Positions 1 to 6,082 of a stretch of 11,668 bases of DNA are shown here, one piece after another. The notes under the pieces are model-generated. The model was not told where the DNA came from, did no database searches, and saw only the letters and a list, made by a program, of their open reading frames with translations. The stretch covers positions 1-11,668 of the forward strand of contig VERC01000051.1 of NCBI GenBank assembly GCA_018882825.1. The letters run 5' to 3'. The translations under genes and the position numbers were made by a program. Source of the stretch: Acidimicrobiia bacterium. GTDB taxonomy: Bacteria > Actinomycetota > Acidimicrobiia > Acidimicrobiales > Acidimicrobilacustridaceae. The number at the start of each line of letters is the position of its first letter. Within the stretch, counting starts at the first letter, position 1.

Positions 1-273
1 ACCCCACACCGCCCACAGCAGCGCGACTCCTCGATCGACACTGCCCGCCGCGCCCTCTCGATCCGATGACCCCGCCGCATCCACGTCGTTCAGTCTCCCA
101 CTGGCTTTCGTCGGCTGCGTTGCGGACTCTTCCGAGTCCCGACGGCATCAGGCGGGTCGGTGATGATCGAGCCGATCAGGCGGGCGCCGCCTGTACCGCT
201 CGGTGGGTGGCTCGTGACACTCGGCCGCCTGGGGCGCGTGTCGCTGAGAAGACGGTGGAGACCACCAACTCGA

Positions 274-309
274 AGTGGGGTCGAATCGTTGCACTCGCCC
301 CTCCGACAC
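274..309. repeat. 36-bp dispersed intergenic repeat, copy A
   Basis: The copy begins AGTGGGGTC (274-282) and ends with a 20-bp block (290-309) containing GCACTCGCCCCTCC. Both blocks recur at 1331-1366 in the same orientation and with the same spacing. Only the central 7 bp (283-289) differ between copies, matching at one position. Conserved ends around a variable middle suggest a repeated element rather than chance. It could be an intergenic repeat family, a regulator site or a remnant of a mobile sequence; I do not recognise it. Confidence 0.6.
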
Positions 310-577
310 TCGAAGAACACATCGAGGGCCCTCGTCGTCGGTGCCCCGGGCTCGGGCGACCCTCATCGGTGGAGCCGACCCGCGAACCCGTGTGGCCGGA
401 GGCAATGGATGCCGACACATGGAAGCATCGACAGTCACGCTCAGTGGTTCCCGCGCCGTGGACTGCGCCCCTCTCGAGGCCTGATCTCGCCGCTCGTTCG
501 GGTCTGGACTTCGCCTCCACTCTCGACATCGCGATCGGCAACCCGCACCATTGCGCGATCTCAGCGGAGATCGACTC

Positions 578-614
578 TTGGTGTTTCGAGACCGATCGAC
601 AAGAATCGGTGACA
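578..614 (+). promoter_or_regulatory. Probable sigma-70-type promoter of the acetyltransferase
   Basis: TTGGTG (578-583) and AAGAAT (601-606) are separated by exactly 17 bp and act as plausible -35 and -10 boxes. The -10 ends 8 nt before the ATG at 615, and no Shine-Dalgarno sequence is seen, which points to a leaderless mRNA. A 6-bp inverted repeat (ACCGAT 591-596, ATCGGT 605-610) overlaps the -10 and could serve as an operator. Neither has been tested, and both boxes are imperfect. Confidence 0.4.
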
Positions 615-1133
615 ATGATCGAATTGACAAGAGTCGCCGGAGTCGATGCCGCTCGGCCATGTGATGCTTTGAGTCGCGAGTACATGGACTGGCTGGTCGG
701 GCGGTTGCACGAGGTTCATGACATCGTCATTCCCCCAGCGGAGGTCGAGGAGATCCACGCGGCTCTGGCCTCGGAGATCACGCTCCTCCTCCAGGACCCG
801 GGTCGCCTGTACCTGGTCACGGACGGATCGAATCCGGTCGGCATGGGCATCCTCAAACCGGTCGGGCCCGGCGAGGGCGAGATCAAGCGCATGTACGTTC
901 GTCCGGAGTGGAGGGGAAGGGCGATCGGTCGCATGGTGTTCGAACGACTTCTCGAAGATGCGCGCACCCTTGGCTATCGTAGTCTTCGTCTCGAGACGTT
1001 CGGTTTCATGAGCGCTGCAGTCGCCATGTACGAGGCCCACGGGTTCACCTACACCGACCCGTTCGCCGGACACGAAGGCGCCGAACATGGAGTGGCTCGA
1101 GTGCAGTTGTTCATGTCCCTTGATCTCGACTGA
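615..1133 (+). CDS. GNAT-family N-acetyltransferase
   Basis: A 172-residue protein of normal length for a single-domain GNAT enzyme, which moves an acetyl group from acetyl-CoA to an amine; it should be cytosolic. The C-terminal half carries the family core. Strand beta4 and motif A lie at about residues 88-106 (EIKRMYVRPEWRGRAIGR, with the acetyl-CoA pyrophosphate-binding turn). Helix alpha3 follows, then LRLETF (125-129) and AVAMYEAHGF (135-144), typical of motif B. The CoA-loop has Ala where a Gly is usual (RGRAIG). The frame is open further upstream, but family similarity begins at this ATG and a promoter sits just before it. The gene stands alone between two copies of a 36-bp repeat. Small-molecule acetylation is more likely than protein acetylation, but the substrate is unknown. 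Confidence 0.88.
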   Translation: MIELTRVAGVDAARPCDALSREYMDWLVGRLHEVHDIVIPPAEVEEIHAALASEITLLLQDPGRLYLVTDGSNPVGMGILKPVGPGEGEIKRMYVRPEWRGRAIGRMVFERLLEDARTLGYRSLRLETFGFMSAAVAMYEAHGFTYTDPFAGHEGAEHGVARVQLFMSLDLD

Positions 1134-1330
1134 CTTCTCGCATCCGTGCGTTCGACGCCCCGACCCCAGCGCTTTCGGCTGCACGCTCATTCGCCCGCGC
1201 TCGCACTGGGTCGCACCGACTTCGCCGCTCCACGCGAAGGATGCCGATTCATCCGCTCCGAGGTTGCGGAGCCCGACTCGATCGGAGTTCCCCGGCCTCA
1301 CCCAGATTGTCGTCGCTATCGACAGTTCGC

Positions 1331-1366
1331 AGTGGGGTCCACCTTGTGCACTCGCCCCTCCGACAC
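1331..1366. repeat. 36-bp dispersed intergenic repeat, copy B
   Basis: Same orientation as the copy at 274-309, 1,057 bp away. AGTGGGGTC (1331-1339) and the 20-bp end block (1347-1366) are identical to copy A, and no gap is needed to align them. The two copies bracket the acetyltransferase gene. A 13-bp part of the end block also occurs in the opposite orientation at 2756-2768. Confidence 0.6.
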
Positions 1367-1386
1367 CGACCCACGAAACCGGGCCT

Positions 1387-1408
1387 GACCGATCGGGAAG
1401 GATCGGTC
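1387..1408. repeat. 8-bp perfect inverted repeat with 6-nt loop
   Basis: GACCGATC (1387-1394) and GATCGGTC (1401-1408) pair perfectly around GGGAAG. It lies 20 bp beyond repeat copy B and is not followed by a T-run on either strand. It may belong to the repeat element or be a regulatory or termination hairpin; no equivalent stem of this strength follows copy A. Confidence 0.35.
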
Positions 1409-1580
1409 GGAGAGACTCGGATGGCGTCACGGTTCGCCACGACTGCCGTCGACGAGGGACTCGTTGCGGGGCACGAGTTCGAACTCGACAGGCTGTGAAC
1501 CGGAGTCGTCTGGGCGCGATCGCGTGCGCCCGGAGCGGAATGCGTGAGTGTGGCGCTCGGACGCTGGCCTCATGGTCGGA

Positions 1581-1606
1581 CCATCGCCGACGAGCGGCGG
1601 CGATGG
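1581..1606. terminator. Candidate convergent terminator hairpin without T-tract
   Basis: CCATCGCCG (1581-1589) pairs with CGGCGATGG (1598-1606) around an 8-nt loop. It overlaps a second palindrome, ATGGTC-G-GACCAT (1572-1584). It lies in the convergent gap, 172 bp beyond the stop of the minus-strand gene and about 450 bp beyond the plus-strand stop. The distance and the lack of a T-run keep this tentative. Confidence 0.25.
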
Positions 1607-1777
1607 CGAACGATCCGCAGTGGGCGACCCGCACCTCGGGCTGCTGATCACCGACGATGACGCCGTCAGCGCAACGAGGCCCGAAGTCGTGAGCCTCCCG
1701 TCGACCACGAGCATTGCAGTGTCGGGCCAAGAGTCGAGCGGATGTTCCTCATGCCGGACGGACCTTCTCGTCGTCGC

Positions 1778-2410
1778 TCACCTCGGAGTGAGATTGATCG
1801 TCCAGTCACAACCAGGACCTGTGACGACCTTGACGAAGTAGTTGCCCTTCCCGACGCCGTCGAGGTTCTCCTCCCCGTTCATCGGGCCCATCCCACTCGC
1901 AAGTGCCTTCGACGCCGACGGATCGCCCGACGTCGACTCGAGCGTTGCGCTGTAGGAGCAGTTCGAGGTGAAGGAGTAGGAGAGAGAGAAGTTCCCTCCA
2001 TCGAGGTCGATTGGATCGGTGATCGTCTGACCGATGGCCGACAACGGGAAAGGTTTCCTCACTGGGGCTTGGGTGGTCGTCGTCGTTGCATCGTCGACAG
2101 GCGAGGCAGCGGGCGCCACCGGCGGCCTCGCCGCACTCGACGTGCTCTTGCATCCGACGCCCATCACAGCGAGGACCCCGACGACCACAAGCGCAATTGC
2201 AGGATTCCGCTTGATGTGTCGAGGATACGTCGACTGTCGAGCCCACGAACCATTCCGCGATCCAGCGCGGAACTCCCCGAGTTCCTGTCGGCCGGCTCGA
2301 GGAGGTGGCGGTGACCCGTGCGGACACGCTCGTGCGTGAGCGTCCGGAGAGTCGGCCCCCGGGTCGGCGCGGGTCGGGGGTGGGACTCGCTGAGGTGAGC
2401 GGTTCGACAC
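1778..2410 (-). CDS. Small secreted or lipid-anchored protein, unknown function
   Basis: The frame with a standard start runs from a GTG at 2410 (210 residues), but the first 65 codons look non-coding (Pro/Arg-rich, weak third-position bias, no ribosome binding site). The secretion signal only begins at residue 66, an ATC codon at 2215: a short basic stretch (KRNP), a hydrophobic run AIALVVVGVLAVM, then GVGC, an imperfect lipobox. I think the real protein is about 145 residues and starts at that ATC. After the anchor come a Pro/Thr-rich linker (about residues 90-118) and a C-terminal domain of about 90 residues with two cysteines, ending GNYFVKVVTGPGCDWTINL. This pattern resembles small extracytoplasmic beta-sandwich domains. 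No catalytic motif is visible. It is probably surface-exposed. Confidence 0.65.
   Translation of the reverse strand: MSNRSPQRVPPPTRADPGADSPDAHARACPHGSPPPPRAGRQELGEFRAGSRNGSWARQSTYPRHIKRNPAIALVVVGVLAVMGVGCKSTSSAARPPVAPAASPVDDATTTTTQAPVRKPFPLSAIGQTITDPIDLDGGNFSLSYSFTSNCSYSATLESTSGDPSASKALASGMGPMNGEENLDGVGKGNYFVKVVTGPGCDWTINLTPR
2216..2249 (-). promoter_or_regulatory. Candidate leaderless promoter before the ATC start
   Basis: Read on the minus strand, TTCGTG (2249-2244) and TATCCT (2227-2222) are 16 bp apart. The -10 ends six bases before the ATC at 2215, so transcription would begin at or next to that codon. The same six-base spacing links TAGCAT to the GTG start of the channel gene at 4353. 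This supports a start at 2215 rather than at 2410. Confidence 0.35.
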
Positions 2411-2412
2411 GA

Positions 2413-2428
2413 CGAGTTGAACAACTCG
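2413..2428. promoter_or_regulatory. Operator-like 7-bp inverted repeat
   Basis: CGAGTTG (2413-2419) and CAACTCG (2422-2428) flank a 2-bp centre, a shape typical of dimeric regulator sites. It lies just upstream of the GTG at 2410 and about 165 bp upstream of the candidate promoter of the small secreted protein. No binding protein is suggested by the sequence itself. Confidence 0.25.
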
Positions 2429-2568
2429 GGACTCTGAACGACTCCGACGTCGGGATCGCGGCAGTTACCGAATCCGGTCTCGGTTCGGTCGGGTAGGTGT
2501 TCGCCACCGGGAGGTGCCGGGTCGATGTCACCCGGTGCTCGGCGTTCGCGAGCGCGGAGGCGAATGTC

Positions 2569-2616
2569 CCCGGCGTCCCGGCGTCCCGGCGTCCCGGCGT
2601 CCCGGCGTTCCGGCGC
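2569..2616. repeat. 8-bp tandem repeat (CCCGGCGT), five perfect copies plus one degenerate
   Basis: Perfect units start at 2569, 2577, 2585, 2593 and 2601; the sixth (2609-2616, TCCGGCGC) differs at two positions. A unit length not divisible by three and the lack of a supported gene here argue that it is a non-coding short tandem repeat, prone to replication slippage. Its copy number may vary between strains. Confidence 0.85.
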
Positions 2617-2755
2617 TCGGGGGATCGAGCAGGTCCGGAACGAGCAGGCGGAGAATGCCCATGCCGACGACTCGCCCGGCCTGACCGCCCCCACCGGCTC
2701 GGGGAGGGCCGCCGATCCCCCCGGGAGCAGCAGCGCAGCGGACTACCGCCGACCC

Positions 2756-2768
2756 GTGTCGGAGGGGC
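2756..2768. repeat. Partial copy of the dispersed repeat, opposite orientation
   Basis: GTGTCGGAGGGGC is the exact reverse complement of the last 13 bp of the 36-bp repeat units at 274-309 and 1331-1366. The rest of the unit is not convincingly conserved here. It may be a decayed copy or a chance match in GC-rich sequence. Confidence 0.3.
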
Positions 2769-2833
2769 CGACGCTCGACTCTGGTGGCGCGTAGACGACG
2801 AGCGCGAGCCACTGAGGATTGCTCGCCCGAGCG

Positions 2834-3040
2834 TTACCTCTGCGGGAGTGGAACGACACGACGGTGTCGGACCGAGACGGCCCACCGGTCACTCGAGTGG
2901 TCGCTCCTCAGGGCAGAAGGACAGCGGTTCCGACCGCTCGGCGAGCACCCATCTCGCCAGACGAAGACTCCGGTCAACACCACCACCCAGGCGAACGACA
3001 GCCACTCCACCAACTTCGCGAGCGTCTGCCCGGCCGACAT
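2834..3040 (-). CDS. Small single-helix membrane protein, unknown function
   Basis: A 68-residue protein starting at an ATG at 3040. AGGGAG lies five bases upstream, one of the best ribosome binding sites in the window. The first 28 codons have strong G/C third positions and encode a short amphipathic start followed by one hydrophobic segment at about residues 10-28 (LVEWLSFAWVVVLTGVFVW). The remaining 40 residues are basic and low in hydrophobicity (RWAVSVRHRRVVPLPQR at the end), so they probably lie in the cytoplasm by the positive-inside rule. Third-position bias weakens in this tail, so the C-terminus may have been altered by an old frameshift. The gene follows the ion channel gene in the same direction, separated by a strong hairpin, so it is probably transcribed separately. 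I do not recognise the family. Confidence 0.5.
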   Translation of the reverse strand: MSAGQTLAKLVEWLSFAWVVVLTGVFVWRDGCSPSGRNRCPSALRSDHSSDRWAVSVRHRRVVPLPQR

Positions 3041-3161
3041 CCCGGCTCCCTGCCGATGGCGTGCAGTCTCCTGAGCGAGGTCGCCGGTCCCGAGATCGCG
3101 GTGATCGACTTTCACAAGTTCATCGATCGTTCGGCGGTGACACTGACCGGGCCGGCGACTC

Positions 3162-3194
3162 TCGGGATCGATGTCGCGACGACATCGATCCCGA
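3162..3194 (-). terminator. Perfect 15-bp hairpin after the channel gene
   Basis: TCGGGATCGATGTCG (3162-3176) and CGACATCGATCCCGA (3180-3194) are perfect reverse complements around a 3-nt loop. The hairpin starts 17 bases after the channel stop codon, the expected place for an intrinsic terminator. There is no T-run after it on either strand, so it would be of the U-less type, or instead a 3'-end stabiliser. Confidence 0.65.
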
Positions 3195-3210
3195 ACGTCG
3201 GGGTCCGTCG

Positions 3211-4353
3211 TCAGCGGACGAAATGCGTGACGATCACCAACGCGCAGCCGGCGAGCACGATGGACCCGGCAATGACGAAGTTCCGACGGTCGATACGACG
3301 GAGGGTGGCCACGTCGGTCCCGGTCGATCGCTTCCAGGTGGTGTAGGTGGTGTCGGCCAGGCCGATCGCCACGAACAGAAATGCCATGAGGTAGAACGAA
3401 TCGATGAGTCCGAGGTAGTCCAACAGAGGGATCTCGCCATCGGTGGTCCACTTCAGGGCGATCAGGGTGAGCAACGAACTGATGCCGAGTCCGAAACGGG
3501 CGTCGACGTGTTCCGGGCCGATCAGGAAGACGAGTGCTGCGCACAGGACGACGAGCAGGAGCGGGACGAAGATCTTGAGTGCGTAGGGCAACCATGGTCG
3601 GGTGAGCGCGATCGAGAGTTCGATCCGGGAGGACGTCGCGGTTCCCCGGCCGGTCTCGCCGAGGTCGGAGTAGTACCAGTCGGTGACCGTCACCTTCGGC
3701 TGTCCGACGAGATAACCGGGCACCGTCAGATCGGGGGCGTTCACGGCCGCAGGATCATCGGGGACGAAGACGAGTTCGTCGACGCTGGCATCGACGTCCT
3801 CCATGACGATCCCGAGATCGAGGGTGTCGAACGGGTAGTCCTCGAGCGGCATGTTCCGCTTGAACATGGACTGGACGTGTTCCCTCATGTAGTAGGACCC
3901 GTCAGCGAGACGAACGGGGCCTTCGGTGGCCGGGGTGCGGACCGTTGCCCACTGCTCGGCGCCGTTCATGAACTCGAAGGTCTTCGACGGATCGATGGTC
4001 GGGTCGTTCCACCTGAACCACACGAAGAAGTCGATCCAGTACCGGTGTCGTTCCAGATCGATGTCGAGGATGTCGTTGACGTAGAAGCCGACGTGGACGA
4101 TCTTCGGGCCCTCGGACGGGCTGGTGGACGACGTGGTGCGCATGGACGGGTCGGGGACCGCGTCCGCCGATCCGGCAGAGGCGTCGATCGGCCGGAGGAC
4201 GGGAACGGACTCTCCCGAGGCCGGGACGTCACCGGCGTCGGCGCCGAGGCTCGCCCGGGGGGCGGATGCGCCGAGGAGAAGGAGCAGGATGACGACGCCG
4301 AGGCCGGCCATCACCAGACGGGTCATCGAGCGGACAGTCGATCCAGCGAGCAC
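3211..4353 (-). CDS. Prokaryotic pentameric ligand-gated ion channel (GLIC/ELIC-like)
   Basis: Predicted inner-membrane, ligand- or proton-gated ion channel subunit (380 residues from GTG 4353). A signal peptide lies near residues 10-37, followed by a disordered Ser/Pro/Thr linker to about residue 83. The extracellular beta-sandwich runs from about 84 to 250: FYVNDILDIDLERHRYWIDF (90-109) matches the early strands, and DYPFDTLDL (172-180) is the family's hallmark loop, here without the flanking Cys-loop cysteines, as usual in bacteria. Four membrane helices follow: M1 about 257-278 with the conserved Pro264, pore-lining M2 about 285-303, M3 about 315-335, M4 about 358-378. The M2-M3 loop IPLLDYLGLID resembles that of GLIC. 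ATG 4326 is an alternative start that leaves the signal peptide intact. It is divergent from an MFS transporter. The ligand and ion selectivity are unknown. Confidence 0.88.
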   Translation of the reverse strand: MLAGSTVRSMTRLVMAGLGVVILLLLLGASAPRASLGADAGDVPASGESVPVLRPIDASAGSADAVPDPSMRTTSSTSPSEGPKIVHVGFYVNDILDIDLERHRYWIDFFVWFRWNDPTIDPSKTFEFMNGAEQWATVRTPATEGPVRLADGSYYMREHVQSMFKRNMPLEDYPFDTLDLGIVMEDVDASVDELVFVPDDPAAVNAPDLTVPGYLVGQPKVTVTDWYYSDLGETGRGTATSSRIELSIALTRPWLPYALKIFVPLLLVVLCAALVFLIGPEHVDARFGLGISSLLTLIALKWTTDGEIPLLDYLGLIDSFYLMAFLFVAIGLADTTYTTWKRSTGTDVATLRRIDRRNFVIAGSIVLAGCALVIVTHFVR

Positions 4354-4397
4354 CGGCGGATGCTAGGACAATGTCCTTCGGTCGGGGTCGGACCCCG
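4354..4397. promoter_or_regulatory. Divergent control region: leaderless promoter and two palindromes
   Basis: On the minus strand TAGCAT (4365-4360) ends six bases before the GTG of the channel gene, fitting a leaderless -10 box. Two perfect palindromes follow: AGGACA-A-TGTCCT (4365-4377), touching the -10, and CGGGGTC-G-GACCCCG (4383-4397), covering where the -35 should be. Both have one-base centres and sit between divergent genes, so one regulator bound here could control channel and transporter together. The palindromes differ in sequence, so they may bind different proteins; the second could also act as an RNA hairpin in the transporter leader. Confidence 0.45.
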
Positions 4398-4412
4398 CCG
4401 TCGGGAGGGGAC

Positions 4413-4439
4413 ATGTCGATGACGCCGAGGCTCACATGA
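4413..4439 (+). CDS. Eight-codon upstream ORF (leader peptide MSMTPRLT)
   Basis: A short ORF begins at ATG 4413, four bases after GGAGG inside a purine run GGGAGGGG (4403-4410). It ends at TGA 4437-4439, which overlaps the transporter start codon as ATGA. This layout is typical of translational coupling, and short leader ORFs of this kind control some antibiotic-resistance genes by ribosome stalling. The transporter also has its own weaker site (CGAGG, five bases upstream), which lies inside this ORF. No ribosome profiling or conservation data are available, so translation is inferred from the strong ribosome binding site and the overlap. Confidence 0.4.
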   Translation: MSMTPRLT

Positions 4440-6082
4440 CCTCCTCGCCGACGGGGAGTCGCGTCCCGGGCCTCTCCCCGGCCCGGCCGAACGTCGTCGC
4501 CGGTGGAGCGGGGATGGTGCTGCTGACACTGGCCAGCGCCCAGTTCCTCATGACCCTGGACACCTCGGTGATGAACGTCGCCATCGCCACCGTCGCCAAC
4601 GACGTGGGGAGTTCGGTCACCGGGATCCAACTCGCCATCACCATGTACACCCTCGTGATGGCGGCGTTGATGATCGCCGGCGGGAAGATCGGCCAGATCA
4701 TCGGCCGGCGACGGGCCTTCGCCATCGGGTGCGTCGTCTACGGCTCGGGATCGTTCGTGACCGGGATCGCGCAGAGCCTGCCCGTACTCATCTTCGGGTG
4801 GTCGCTGCTCGAGGGTATGGGTGCGGCGCTGATCCTCCCGTCCATCGTCGCCCTCGTCGCCTCGAACTTCGACAAGGACGCTCGTCCGCGCGCCTACGGG
4901 CTGATGGCGGCGGCGGGCGCGGGCGCCGTTGCGATCGGACCGCTCGTCGGCGGGCTGTGCACCACCTATCTCACGTGGCGGGTGGTGTTCTTCGCCGAGG
5001 TCGTGCTGGTCGCGGTCATCCTCCTGCTGACGAGACGGATGTCGGCATCCCCATCCGATCGGACCGTGCGCCTCGACGTCGTGGGCACGGTGCTCTCCGC
5101 CGTCGGCCTCGGGCTCGTGGTCTACGCCATCCTCCAGTCCGGCTCATGGGGCTTCGTTCGTCCGCGCCCGGGCGAACCGAGTTGGTTCGGTCTGTCACCA
5201 GTGGTGTGGATCGTGCTCGCCGGTGGCGCGGTGCTGCTCGGCTTCCTCGAGTGGCAGCGTCGGCGTCTGCGACGTGGTCGCTCCCCGCTCCTCGACCCGG
5301 CGCTGCTCTCGATCCAGCCCGTGCGCGGCGGCCTCACCGCACTGTTCTTCCAGTTCCTGTTGCAGGCCGGACTGTTCTTCACGGTGCCGCTGTTCCTGTC
5401 GGTCGCGCTCGGACTCAGTGCGGTGGAGACCGGAGTGCGCATCATGCCGCTGTCGGCCGCCCTGCTCGTCGCTGCGGTCGGTGTGCCCCGGATCTGGCCC
5501 CACGTCTCCCCGCGGCGGATGACGCGTGTCGGGCTGCTCCTCCTGTTCGGCGGCATCGTCGTGTTCATGCTCGCCCTCGAGGAGGGTGCTGGCCCCGGGA
5601 TCATCACGTGGCCGATGATCCTCGCCGGGCTCGGGATCGGTGCACTGGCGTCACAGTTGGGGAGTGTCACGGTGTCGTCGGCGCCCGACGAGCAGAGCGG
5701 CGAGGTCGGTGCGCTGCAGAACACGGTGACCAACCTCGGCGCGTCCATCGGCACGGCCCTCGCCGGCGCGGTGCTCATCGCCGCACTCTCGGCATCGTTC
5801 CTCACGGGGATCTCCGAGAACCCTGCGGTTCCCGATCGGGTGGCGACGGCCGCCGAGGTCGAACTCTCCAGTGGCGTCCCCTTCATCTCCGACGCCGAAC
5901 TCTCGATCGCTCTCGACGATGCCGGTGTTCCCGCCGAGCTGGCCGCAGCAGTGGTCGAGGAGAACACCCGGGCGCGCATCGACGGTCTGCGCGAGGCGCT
6001 CGCCGTCCTCGCCGGTATCGCCCTCCTCGGACTGTTCCTCGCCCGAAGCATCCCGACCGAGCAGCCCGGCGCGGCCGCGTAG
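4436..6082 (+). CDS. MFS drug efflux transporter, DHA2 (EmrB/QacA) type
   Basis: A 548-residue inner-membrane protein with about 14 hydrophobic helices, the pattern of proton-driven multidrug exporters of the DHA2 family. TM1 holds the family signature LDTSVMNVAIATVA (41-54, with Asp42). Motif A follows TM2 (GKIGQIIGRR, 83-92), and the antiporter motif C is in TM5 (about 159-174, GAVAIGPLVGGL). A non-helical loop of about 60 residues (about 456-517) separates TM13 and TM14, as in QacA-like members. The start is set by CGAGG five bases upstream and leaves a 22-residue cytoplasmic tail before TM1. Its ATG overlaps the stop of an eight-codon upstream ORF. No regulator gene of the TetR or MarR type is adjacent. 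The exported compound cannot be predicted; sugar or peptide transport is unlikely given motif C. Confidence 0.92.
   Translation: MTSSPTGSRVPGLSPARPNVVAGGAGMVLLTLASAQFLMTLDTSVMNVAIATVANDVGSSVTGIQLAITMYTLVMAALMIAGGKIGQIIGRRRAFAIGCVVYGSGSFVTGIAQSLPVLIFGWSLLEGMGAALILPSIVALVASNFDKDARPRAYGLMAAAGAGAVAIGPLVGGLCTTYLTWRVVFFAEVVLVAVILLLTRRMSASPSDRTVRLDVVGTVLSAVGLGLVVYAILQSGSWGFVRPRPGEPSWFGLSPVVWIVLAGGAVLLGFLEWQRRRLRRGRSPLLDPALLSIQPVRGGLTALFFQFLLQAGLFFTVPLFLSVALGLSAVETGVRIMPLSAALLVAAVGVPRIWPHVSPRRMTRVGLLLLFGGIVVFMLALEEGAGPGIITWPMILAGLGIGALASQLGSVTVSSAPDEQSGEVGALQNTVTNLGASIGTALAGAVLIAALSASFLTGISENPAVPDRVATAAEVELSSGVPFISDAELSIALDDAGVPAELAAAVVEENTRARIDGLREALAVLAGIALLGLFLARSIPTEQPGAAA

Larger units (their letters stand above)
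1..614. other. Gene-poor intergenic region upstream of the acetyltransferase
   Basis: I see no believable gene in this stretch. The frame of the acetyltransferase stays open upstream to about position 66, but the extra 183 codons read as Arg/Pro/Ser-rich sequence with no domain and poor third-position bias, so I treat them as non-coding. Open frames on the other strand look like compositional shadows. The stretch holds one copy of a 36-bp repeat (274-309) and, at its right edge, the likely acetyltransferase promoter. Confidence 0.6.
1134..1777. other. Intergenic region with repeat copy B and two hairpins
   Basis: This is the convergent gap between the acetyltransferase (+) and the small secreted protein (-). 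I find no frame with coding character: the open frames are Arg/Ser/Pro-rich, have no starts with ribosome binding sites and no recognisable domain. It contains the second 36-bp repeat (1331-1366), an 8-bp stem at 1387-1408 and a 9-bp stem at 1581-1606. Confidence 0.55.
2411..2833. other. Intergenic region with tandem repeat, no clear gene
   Basis: Open frames on both strands here are largely products of the 8-bp repeat, which yields cycling Gly/Arg/Asp/Pro peptides in every frame, and none has a ribosome binding site with sustained G/C third positions. Structures present: a 7-bp inverted repeat at 2413-2428, a 7-bp inverted repeat with a 19-nt loop (CACCGGG 2505-2511, CCCGGTG 2531-2537), the tandem repeat at 2569-2616 and a partial copy of the dispersed repeat at 2756-2768. 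Confidence 0.5.

Noticed and set aside
66..614. N-terminal extension of the acetyltransferase
   Set aside because: No conserved domain, poor codon bias, and it runs through the dispersed repeat; a promoter-like pair lies immediately before ATG 615.
561..1730. 389-codon minus-strand open frame over the acetyltransferase
   Set aside because: Antisense to a clear GNAT gene, with no recognisable domain and a composition typical of a shadow frame.
2528..2812. Arg/Gly-rich 94-codon minus-strand frame across the tandem repeat
   Set aside because: The repeat keeps all frames open and gives the same cycling peptide. There is no ribosome site and no sustained coding bias.
2497..4422. 641-codon open frame on the plus strand
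   Set aside because: It lies antisense to the ion channel gene, is Arg/Asp/Glu/Gly-rich without a domain and begins in the tandem-repeat region. High-GC antisense frames often stay open.
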